This document shows, in pieces, positions 57,311 to 64,000 of a stretch of 64,000 nucleotides of DNA. The position numbers and the translations under genes were made by a program. The DNA lies in NCBI GenBank assembly GCA_046714175.1, contig JBKKBI010000084.1, forward strand, positions 1-64,000, written 5' to 3'. Origin of the DNA: UBA11373 sp046714175 (GTDB lineage Bacteria; Actinomycetota; Acidimicrobiia; Spongiisociales; UBA11373). Position 1 is the first letter of the stretch. The number at the start of each line of letters is the position of its first letter. The notes under the pieces were generated by a model, which saw only the letters and a list, made by a program, of their open reading frames with translations, had not been told where the DNA came from and ran no database searches.

Positions 57311-58741
57311 TCATGCCATGCGGCGGGCCAGTTCCACCAGGGTCCGCACCCCGAATCCGGTACCCCCCTTGGTCACGTAGTGCTCCGCCTCCGCCGCCCG
57401 AGCGGGTCCGGCGATATCGAGGTGGGCCCACGGCACCGCACCGACGAACTCCTTGAGCAGCAGCGCCGCGGTGATGGCTCCTCCGTACTTGTTTCCGGTG
57501 TTCTTCATATCGGCAACATCCGAGTCGATGATCTTGCGGTAGTCATCGGGGAGGGGCATCCGCCAAACCCGCTCCCCCGCGGCTGACGCCGCCGCAGCCA
57601 CGGCTGCGGTGGCGTCATCGGTCCCGAAAAGTCCGGCGATCTTCTCACCGAGGGCGATCGAGATCGCCCCGGTCAGAGTCGCGACGTCAACGATCAGGTC
57701 CGGGTTCATTTCGGCCGCCAGCGAGAGCCCATCGGCGAGCACCAGGCGTCCCTCGGCATCGGTGTTGAGGACCTCGATTGTTTTGCCGTTGCGGGCCTGC
57801 AGGACGTCTCCGGGACGGAGCGCCGCACCCCCCGGCATGTTCTCCGTGAGAGGAGCGATGCCCACCACCCGCACCGGTAACCGCATAGCGGCGATCGTGC
57901 GCATGGCGGCGAACACCGCTGCCGCACCCGACATGTCGGTTTTCATCGTTTCCATGCTGTCTGCCGGCTTGAGGGAGAGTCCCCCGGAATCGAACACGAT
58001 TCCCTTGCCGACGATGGCGAGGAAGGACTTGGCTCCGGGAGGCTCGTACCGCAACTCCACAAGGCGGGGTGGATTGGTCGCTCCCAGCGAGACTCCCCGC
58101 AAGCCACCCAGGCGTTCGGCGACGATCTCCTTCTCGTCCAGGATGCGGATCGCCATGTCGAATTCGGCGGCGATCGCCGCCGCCGACTCGGCGAGAACCA
58201 CCGGGGACTTTCCCATCGCAGGCTCATTGACGAGGTCGCGAGCCAGGTTGACCCCGAATCCAATGAGGGCCCCGGTGGCAGCCTCTGCGGCGTCTCCAGC
58301 CGTGGCGTTCAAAAGAAACACCTCGGCCAGCGCCGAAGGCTTCTTCTCAGATTTGTGCCGCGTGAACGTGTAGGAACCGAGGACGAACCCGCTGCCCACG
58401 GCTTCGGCGGCACCGGGGGCGGCGTGATGCAGCGTGGTGGCGACAGTGGCGCAGCGCGCCAGACTCCGGGCAGCACTTCCTGCCGCGCGACGCACCTGCT
58501 CGGCGTCCGGGCTGGCCCCGAGACCGACCAGCGCTACGTTGCGATAGGGAACCGCACCACCGCCGGGAACGACCGAGATCTGGCCGGACTTCCCGGTGAA
58601 CTCGGCATCATCAAGGTGCGATCTCAGCCACGGCAGTTGTTCAGCCAGGAGCGTGCCGGTCGCGTCGAAGCGCCTCCCTTCCCCAACCCCGACGACGATG
58701 GCCCCGGCCTCGGCGGGAGACCCGGCGCGAAACTCGATCAT
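57311..58741 (-). CDS. pepA: Leucyl aminopeptidase (M17)
   Basis: This cytosolic metalloaminopeptidase, a hexamer with two metal ions, removes N-terminal hydrophobic residues. The 476-residue product has VGKGIVFDSGGLSLKP, DMSGAAAV and the M17 signature NTDAEGRLVLADGL, containing the metal and bicarbonate-binding residues. The start MIEFRAGSPAEAGAIVV at 58741 follows a GAGGAG site; the frame is open to 58771. The start overlaps the cobalamin adenosyltransferase stop (ATGA). Confidence 0.95.
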   Translation of the reverse strand: MIEFRAGSPAEAGAIVVGVGEGRRFDATGTLLAEQLPWLRSHLDDAEFTGKSGQISVVPGGGAVPYRNVALVGLGASPDAEQVRRAAGSAARSLARCATVATTLHHAAPGAAEAVGSGFVLGSYTFTRHKSEKKPSALAEVFLLNATAGDAAEAATGALIGFGVNLARDLVNEPAMGKSPVVLAESAAAIAAEFDMAIRILDEKEIVAERLGGLRGVSLGATNPPRLVELRYEPPGAKSFLAIVGKGIVFDSGGLSLKPADSMETMKTDMSGAAAVFAAMRTIAAMRLPVRVVGIAPLTENMPGGAALRPGDVLQARNGKTIEVLNTDAEGRLVLADGLSLAAEMNPDLIVDVATLTGAISIALGEKIAGLFGTDDATAAVAAAASAAGERVWRMPLPDDYRKIIDSDVADMKNTGNKYGGAITAALLLKEFVGAVPWAHLDIAGPARAAEAEHYVTKGGTGFGVRTLVELARRMA

Positions 58742-59289
58742 CGTGTCTCCTCGGTTCTGCTCGGCACCCATGCCGTCTCGGCGGATCGCGCCAACATGTA
58801 CAGGTAGTCCGCCAGCCGGTTGAGATACGAGACGATCAATGAGTCCTCCAGCCCGGCGGCGCGCACGTGGGTGACCGCGCGGCGCTCGGCGCGGCGCACC
58901 ACGGTCCGGGCGACATCGAGAGCCGCCGCCAGCGGGTTGCCCCCGGGAACGATGAACTCGGTGGGCATGCCCCGGGCGGCTTCGATCGCATCGATCGCGG
59001 CTTCGAGCCGAACCACCATCTCGGAGGTGACCAGGCTCGTGCCGGCGGTGAGCAGACCGCGCCGCTCCGGCGCAGTCGCAAGCTCAGCACCGACCACGAA
59101 GAGCTCACGTTGTACGGCCAGAATCGCATCGTGGATCTCATCAGAAGCGAGAGCCCGCGCCATCCCCAGAACAGCACATGCCTCGTCCACGGTCCCGTTC
59201 GCCTCCGGTCCGAGGCTGTCCTTCGCCACCCGACCCCCGTGGAACAGGCCCGTCGAACCATCGTCACCGCGGCGCGTATAGATCTTCAC
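58738..59289 (-). CDS. Cob(I)alamin adenosyltransferase, PduO type
   Basis: This enzyme makes adenosylcobalamin from cob(I)alamin and ATP. The 183-residue product has the N-terminal KIYTRRGDDGSTGLFHGGRV ATP-binding motif, DEACAVLG, EFIVPGGNPLAAALDVARTV-type trimer core and RLADYLYMLAR. It supplies the cofactor needed by the methylmalonyl-CoA mutase at 47,032. The GTG at 59289 is the likely start; the frame upstream to 59364 lacks similarity. It is translationally coupled to pepA. Confidence 0.94.
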   Translation of the reverse strand: MKIYTRRGDDGSTGLFHGGRVAKDSLGPEANGTVDEACAVLGMARALASDEIHDAILAVQRELFVVGAELATAPERRGLLTAGTSLVTSEMVVRLEAAIDAIEAARGMPTEFIVPGGNPLAAALDVARTVVRRAERRAVTHVRAAGLEDSLIVSYLNRLADYLYMLARSAETAWVPSRTEETR

Positions 59290-59311
59290 GAGACCGGAGT
59301 GTACGGCGGCG

Positions 59312-59977
59312 TCATCCCAGCGACTCCCCGGACACCAGCACCCGGCCGGCCAACACCACCCCAATGGTCGTGAGCACGGCCAGGTAGGCCAGTCCAGTGG
59401 CGGCCATCACCGCCGGGTAGCCCCGCTCTTTGAGTGCGGCTCGCACCCCGAACATCAGCACAACCGACGTGATGACCAGGACCACCCAGCCGATGGGGAG
59501 AAGGCCACTGGATGGAAGTGCACCGTAAATCAGTGCGGCAGCCGGGTCGATGATGGTCCCCCCGACGCCCAAGGCCCCCAGGTTGAGCAGGGCGCGGCGG
59601 GGGAGCCGGGGGTCCACCAGATACCAGTGACCGAGGAGCATTTGTGTGGTCACGCCGCCGAGCGCGAGCGCTCCGGTGATGGCCAGCATCGGGTAACCCG
59701 CGCCCACCGCGGCTCCGACAAACGCCAGTGCCGCGCTGGCGCCGAGTGCGGCATCTAGTGGCCGACGCCCCGCGGTGAGCACGACCAGTCCCGTCAGAAT
59801 GCACCCAGCAGTCGCCGGAAGGTTCCCGCCCGAGAGCGCGGCGGGAACTCCGAGGACAAGAACGACACCGCCGCCGAGGCGGGCAAAGCCCAACCCGACA
59901 ATCCCCCAGCGCGCCACCAGCGCGGTGCCAGCGGCGACACCAGCCGCCCACGATGACAAGACGGCGAAAGGTTCCAC
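59312..59977 (-). CDS. Polytopic integral membrane protein of unknown function
   Basis: The 221-residue product has seven or eight hydrophobic helices joined by short loops, with few charged residues apart from a central DPRLPRRALLN loop. No family was recognised. Gene ends (start 22 bp after the transketolase stop, 22 bp before the adenosyltransferase start) suggest it belongs to the same transcript as transketolase, adenosyltransferase and pepA. Confidence 0.72.
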   Translation of the reverse strand: MEPFAVLSSWAAGVAAGTALVARWGIVGLGFARLGGGVVLVLGVPAALSGGNLPATAGCILTGLVVLTAGRRPLDAALGASAALAFVGAAVGAGYPMLAITGALALGGVTTQMLLGHWYLVDPRLPRRALLNLGALGVGGTIIDPAAALIYGALPSSGLLPIGWVVLVITSVVLMFGVRAALKERGYPAVMAATGLAYLAVLTTIGVVLAGRVLVSGESLG

Positions 59978-59999
59978 GGGTCGAGTGTATGAGCAAGGC

Positions 60000-61940
60000 T
60001 CAGCGGTCCTGGAGCCAGCCCCGGATGCGTGCCGCCACCGCGACGGGCGTGAAACCGAGTTCCTCGGCTATGCGCTTGTAGGGTGCCGAGGCCCCGAATC
60101 GATCGATGCCAATCATGAGTCCGTCGTCCCCGACGACTCGCTCCCAACCGAACGTGCTCCCGGCTTCCAGCGAAGCGACGGGCAGCCCTGGGCCCAGCAC
60201 TTGGCGGCGGTACACCTCGTCCTGAGCGAAGAACACCTCCCAGCAAGGTAGCGAGACGACCCGCACCGAGATCGCGACTGCATCAAGCAGTACCGCCGCC
60301 TCCAGGGCAACCCAGACTTCAGAACCTGTTGCAACCAGAACCGCATCTCGCCCTTGGCGCAGAACGTAACCGCCACGATCCACCGAACCTTCAGCCCCGG
60401 AGCGATCCAACACCGGCACCGCCTGGCGGGTGAGCACCAGGCAGGTGGGACCATCGCCGCGCGCCAACGCCATTGCCCAAGCCTCTGCGGTTTCACCGGC
60501 GTCGGCGGGTCGGATCACCCACAAGCCCGGCATTGCTCGCAACGACGCCAGGTGCTCGACCGGCTGGTGAGTGGGGCCATCCTCGCCGAGGAACACCGAG
60601 TCGTGGGTCAATACGAATATCGAGGGGGCGCCAGTAAGGGCGGCGATGCGCAGCGCCGGGCGGAGATAGTCAGTGAACACGAAGAACGTGGCGCCGAACG
60701 GTCGTAGTCCACCATGGAGAGCGATGCCGTTGACGGCGGCACCCATGGCGTGCTCCCGCACCCCGAAGCGGATGTTGCGCCCGGCGGGATCATCCTGAAA
60801 GTCGGGAGTTCCCGCGATCAATGTGTTTGTCGATGGTTCCAGATCCGCCGATCCCCCGATCAGCGACGGGTAGTCCGCCGCCAGCAGGTTGATGACCTGT
60901 CCTGAGGCCTTGCGGGTCTCCACGGATGATCCGACGGACAAGTCGAGGCCAACAATCGTTGGCGGAGCAGGATGGAAGTAGGCATTCCATTTGGCCGCGG
61001 TGGTGGCGTCGATCGAGGCGAACTGCTGCTCCCACAACGCTCGGGCCTGGCGACCACGGTCCATGGCAGCACTGAAGAACTGATAGGCGGCCTCGGGAAC
61101 GACAAAAGGTGGCAGGGTCCATCCGATGCGCTCCTTGAAACCGGCGATCTCGGCCGCTCCCAACGGACTGCCGTGGCTGCGCGCGGTGCCCTCGAGCGTC
61201 GGCGCTCCATAAGCGATCTTGGTATGACACACGAGCAGAGACGGACGGGGATCTCCGGTCGCTTCCACTACGGCCGCTTCGACCGCCTCGCGATCGTGAC
61301 CGTCGACATCGATGGTATGCCAACCGAGAGCCGCAAACCGACCGGCCACATCCTCGGTAAAGGTGACCTCGGTGCTTCCACCTATCGAGATCTCGTTGTC
61401 GTCGTAGACGCAGATGAGTCGGCCGAGTCCGAGGCGTCCCGCCAGCGATGCCGACTCGTTGGAGATCCCTTCCATGAGATCACCATCCCCGGCGAACACA
61501 AACGTTCGGTGGTCGACGAGGCCCGGCCCGAACACGGCGCGCAGGTGAGCCTCGGCGATCGCCATGCCGACCGCGGTACCAAACCCCTGTCCCAGAGGTC
61601 CGGTGGTCGTCTCGATGCCGAGATGGGGATCTCGCTCCGGGTGACCGGGAGTGATCGAACCCCACTGGCGAAAACTCTTGATGTCGTCCAGGGTCACGGC
61701 GAATCCGCTGAGGTGAAGCAGCGCGTACAGAAGCATCGACCCGTGCCCGTTGCTGAGAACGAACCGGTCCCGGTTGGGCCAGTCCGGGTGCGCAGGGTCG
61801 ACGAGGAGGTGGCGTCCCCATAAGACAGCCGCGATATCCGCCATTCCCATCGGCATTCCCGGGTGGCCGCTGTCTGCGCGCTCCACGGCATCCATCGCGA
61901 GGACGCGGATCGTGTCGACGGCGGTCTGTTCGGCATCCAC
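60000..61940 (-). CDS. tkt: Transketolase
   Basis: Transketolase moves two-carbon units in the non-oxidative pentose phosphate pathway. The 646-residue product has SGHPGMPMG, the thiamine diphosphate motif GDGDLMEGISNE, the pyrimidine-binding region ending in EHAMGAAVNGIALHGG, and EDGPTHQPVEHLA. The GTG at 61940 (VDAEQTAVDTIRVLAMDAV) is preferred; the frame is open to 62030 without similarity. It lies between the Xaa-Pro peptidase and the membrane protein genes. Confidence 0.95.
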   Translation of the reverse strand: MDAEQTAVDTIRVLAMDAVERADSGHPGMPMGMADIAAVLWGRHLLVDPAHPDWPNRDRFVLSNGHGSMLLYALLHLSGFAVTLDDIKSFRQWGSITPGHPERDPHLGIETTTGPLGQGFGTAVGMAIAEAHLRAVFGPGLVDHRTFVFAGDGDLMEGISNESASLAGRLGLGRLICVYDDNEISIGGSTEVTFTEDVAGRFAALGWHTIDVDGHDREAVEAAVVEATGDPRPSLLVCHTKIAYGAPTLEGTARSHGSPLGAAEIAGFKERIGWTLPPFVVPEAAYQFFSAAMDRGRQARALWEQQFASIDATTAAKWNAYFHPAPPTIVGLDLSVGSSVETRKASGQVINLLAADYPSLIGGSADLEPSTNTLIAGTPDFQDDPAGRNIRFGVREHAMGAAVNGIALHGGLRPFGATFFVFTDYLRPALRIAALTGAPSIFVLTHDSVFLGEDGPTHQPVEHLASLRAMPGLWVIRPADAGETAEAWAMALARGDGPTCLVLTRQAVPVLDRSGAEGSVDRGGYVLRQGRDAVLVATGSEVWVALEAAVLLDAVAISVRVVSLPCWEVFFAQDEVYRRQVLGPGLPVASLEAGSTFGWERVVGDDGLMIGIDRFGASAPYKRIAEELGFTPVAVAARIRGWLQDR

Positions 61941-61962
61941 TGCGCCGAGGCTAACCGCAGGA

Positions 61963-63060
61963 TCAGCTGACAATGTGCAGTCCGCGCGGGGAGCGGTTGA
62001 ACTCGTCAACACCCTCAGGACCGCAGGCAACTATGTCCTCGATTCGCATTCCGAACCTCCCGGGGACGTAGATACCCGGTTCGATGGAAAAGGTCATACC
62101 GGCTTCGAGCGGCTCGCGGTTACCGGCCACGATGTACGGGTGCTCGTGCACCTCAAGGCCGATGCCATGCCCGGTGCGGTGAATGAAGAACTGGCCGTAG
62201 CCTGCTGCCGTGATGACTTCGCGAGCGGCGCCGTCTACGTGCTCTCCCGTAACTCCGGGGCGGACGACCGCGCGCGCCGCCTGCTGCGCATCGACAAGCA
62301 CCGCGTGGGCTGCAGCAACCTCGGCGGGAGGATCGCCCACGACGAACGTCCGGGTCGTATCGGAGCAATAGCCACGCCACCTGCCCCCAAAGTCGATCAC
62401 GACCGTATCCCCTCCCTGGATTACCCGGTGCGTGGGTTCGTGGTGCGGCGACGCGGCGTTGGGTCCGGCGGCCACGATTGCAAAGGAGGCAACATCGTGG
62501 CCCTCTGCCAGCGTGAACTTCTGGACGTCAGCCGCGACATCGCGCTCCGTTCGCCCGGCGAATACCAGCCCATCCAGAGAGTCGACCACTCGATCGGTGG
62601 CGGCACCGGCCGCGCGGAGCAGTGCGATCTCGTCGGGATCCTTCCGCATGCGCAGCTCACGAGTGAGCGGAGATGCCGGAGTGAATCGGGTGCGAGGGAG
62701 GGTTCGCTGCAGGCCGATCACAAACGTCGCCCAGGTCTGGTCCCCGATCAGTGCTGTCTCAGCAGCTCCGCACAGGCCGGCGACGACCGCCACCGGGTCG
62801 TCGGTCTCGTCCCACGCCAAAATGGAGAAGGCTCCGTCTCTGGGAGTCACACGGGCCGCTTCGAGGCGGGGCACGACCAGAGTCGGCGAGCCGTGCAGAC
62901 CAACCACGAGCATCGTGAGTCGCTCCAACGGCATCGCCTCGTATCCGGTGAAGTACGGGAGGTCGGCTCCCACTGAGAGCAGCAGTACGTCCATCGCACT
63001 CTCCGCCATGAGTTCGCGGACGCGATCGAGACGGCCCGAATAGTCGGCTTCAGGGAACAT
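61963..63060 (-). CDS. Xaa-Pro aminopeptidase-like (M24B) peptidase
   Basis: This dimetal aminopeptidase of the creatinase fold has 365 residues. The N-terminal domain (about 1-125) precedes the catalytic domain with ligands in VVIDFGGRWRGYCSDTTR, HRTGHGIGLEVHEHP, SIEPGIYVPG and RIEDIV, a complete set of two Asp, one His and two Glu. It may cleave Xaa-Pro dipeptides. It starts the minus-strand series that continues into transketolase. Confidence 0.92.
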   Translation of the reverse strand: MFPEADYSGRLDRVRELMAESAMDVLLLSVGADLPYFTGYEAMPLERLTMLVVGLHGSPTLVVPRLEAARVTPRDGAFSILAWDETDDPVAVVAGLCGAAETALIGDQTWATFVIGLQRTLPRTRFTPASPLTRELRMRKDPDEIALLRAAGAATDRVVDSLDGLVFAGRTERDVAADVQKFTLAEGHDVASFAIVAAGPNAASPHHEPTHRVIQGGDTVVIDFGGRWRGYCSDTTRTFVVGDPPAEVAAAHAVLVDAQQAARAVVRPGVTGEHVDGAAREVITAAGYGQFFIHRTGHGIGLEVHEHPYIVAGNREPLEAGMTFSIEPGIYVPGRFGMRIEDIVACGPEGVDEFNRSPRGLHIVS

Positions 63061-63096
63061 GCACGGTCAGGGTAGTGAACCCACTCCCGGGTCCGT

Positions 63097-64000
63097 CTAC
63101 TGCCTCCGCCGCTCCATCCCCTCGTGCGCCTGACGGTGGTGTCTTCTGCACAACAGCACCAAGTTTTCGAGCGAGGTGCTCCCCCCGTCCACCCAGTGCA
63201 TGACATGGTGCGCATCGCACCAGTGGTGGGGCCGGGTGCACCCGGGATGCGTACAGCCCTTATCGCGTAGTACCAGAGCTCGACGTATGGCGGCCGGGAC
63301 CGTACGCGTGGAACGGCCTACATCGAGTACCTCGGAACCTCCTTGCATCAGAACTCGACTAACGCCGGCATCACACGCGATCCGTCTCGCGGTCTCCGGG
63401 GAGATCACGGTGCCATCCTCGAGTTCACAGGGTTCCCCGGACCGCTTCTGGAGCACGTCGAGCGACACTGTCACCACCATCGATGGCCGTACCCCACCGG
63501 TCTCACCCGACTCGCCGTGGGTCAGGTGATCGGAGCACAACTCGATCAAGGCATCGGCGCGCTTCTGTCCCGGTGTGCGCGGGTCGCCGGTATCGAGGTT
63601 GCTGGCCTCGATCAGGGAGCGCAGCGCCGTCATGACCACTCGGCCCCCGGTGGGGTCGAGTTCGCCATCGACACGCACCATGCCGCCTAGGGTCGGTGAG
63701 ACCTGAAGGTGCCGGCGCCGGAATAGATGTTCGCGATCGGCGCTCGCTGCCTCAGCATCGACCTGCTGCTTCCAGTACTCAAGGGCCTGGTGAGTGGCAG
63801 CCATGGACTGGCTGGCCGCAGTCTCGACCAGGAGGCCCTGATCGCGCCGAAAGTGATCTGGCGAAACCAGGGACGCCGCCAGGAGCATTGCAGTCCGAGG
63901 TCGATCGATGTCGCCGGCCGCGAATGCTTGACGAACCGAGCTGTATTCGGCCAAACCGCGAGCCTCGGCGACGTTGCGGCGGGCGGCCCGGCCGGAGTCG
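63097..64000 (-). CDS. DUF222/HNH endonuclease-family protein (13E12-like; partial, runs off right edge)
   Basis: About 300 residues of the C-terminal part are present; the frame is open to the window end (DSGRAARRNVAEARG before the segment starting at about 63954), so the N-terminus is missing. A DUF222 region (about 20-200 of the visible part) precedes the HNH motif THPGCTRPHHWCDAHHVMHW followed by VDGGSTSLENLVLLCRRHH. Such proteins are abundant in actinobacteria, where REP13E12 elements carry relatives; their biological role is uncertain. Its presence supports the actinobacterial assignment. Confidence 0.88.
   Translation of the reverse strand, partial: DSGRAARRNVAEARGLAEYSSVRQAFAAGDIDRPRTAMLLAASLVSPDHFRRDQGLLVETAASQSMAATHQALEYWKQQVDAEAASADREHLFRRRHLQVSPTLGGMVRVDGELDPTGGRVVMTALRSLIEASNLDTGDPRTPGQKRADALIELCSDHLTHGESGETGGVRPSMVVTVSLDVLQKRSGEPCELEDGTVISPETARRIACDAGVSRVLMQGGSEVLDVGRSTRTVPAAIRRALVLRDKGCTHPGCTRPHHWCDAHHVMHWVDGGSTSLENLVLLCRRHHRQAHEGMERRRQ

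Noticed and set aside
63097..64000. Insertion sequence or prophage boundary at the right edge
   Set aside because: Only an HNH/DUF222 protein is seen; no terminal repeats, transposase or integrase are visible.

Overview
The window joins DNA from two bacterial phyla. Positions 1 to about 17,150 are betaproteobacterial (Burkholderiales/Rhodocyclales-like): rimM-rpsP, ffh, ypjD-corE, pilB-pilC-pilD-coaE-zapD, yacG, a Nudix-ThiE fusion, a DUF815 ATPase, argJ and the larger C-terminal part of secA, in an order typical of that class. From about 17,340 to the right edge the content is actinobacterial (Acidimicrobiia-like by inference): the N-terminal part of secA, hpf, comF, F420 genes cofD/cofE, an actinobacterial acyl-CoA carboxylase, DUF3499 and DUF5719 proteins, a PASTA penicillin-binding protein and a DUF222/HNH (13E12-type) protein. 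The junction lies inside one intact secA reading frame, in one of the most conserved parts of the protein, and each side has the neighbours that secA normally has in its own phylum. The simplest reading is a metagenome mis-join, or in silico recombination, at a conserved sequence. The two halves should not be treated as one genome.

Left half. The minus-strand rpsP-rimM and ffh genes are translation and targeting genes. ypjD and corE follow on the plus strand. Then comes a type IV pilus block (assembly ATPase, platform protein, prepilin peptidase) running into coaE and zapD through ATGA overlaps, and an unusual parallel beta-helix protein before yacG. The minus-strand block argJ, DUF815 ATPase, Nudix-ThiE converges on yacG.

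Right half. comF-hpf-response regulator-secA run leftward. An FtsH-like membrane AAA protease diverges from comF. A long region recalls the Mycobacterium tuberculosis Rv3255c-Rv3267 neighbourhood: ahcY, SIS-family sugar isomerase, Trm112-like protein, phosphomannomutase, glycosyltransferases, DUF5719, cofD-cofE, a nucleotidyltransferase and an LCP ligase. It serves sugar-nucleotide and envelope glycan synthesis and coenzyme F420. Next come biotin ligase with acyl-CoA carboxylase beta and alpha subunits, then methylmalonyl-CoA mutase (catalytic half only) with a flavoprotein reductase, and farther on a cobalamin adenosyltransferase; together they suggest propionyl-CoA/methylmalonyl-CoA metabolism. 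Envelope genes (class A PBP, SpoIID-like protein with a Thr-rich linker, flippase, sugar-phosphate transferase) are followed by pepA, transketolase, an Xaa-Pro peptidase and a truncated HNH protein.

A notable non-coding theme is a set of heptanucleotide (7-bp) tandem arrays of many different sequences, placed just after stop codons or between genes. In the betaproteobacterial half they form paired inverted arms; in the actinobacterial half they are mainly direct arrays. No rRNA, tRNA, CRISPR array, insertion sequence or prophage was recognised.
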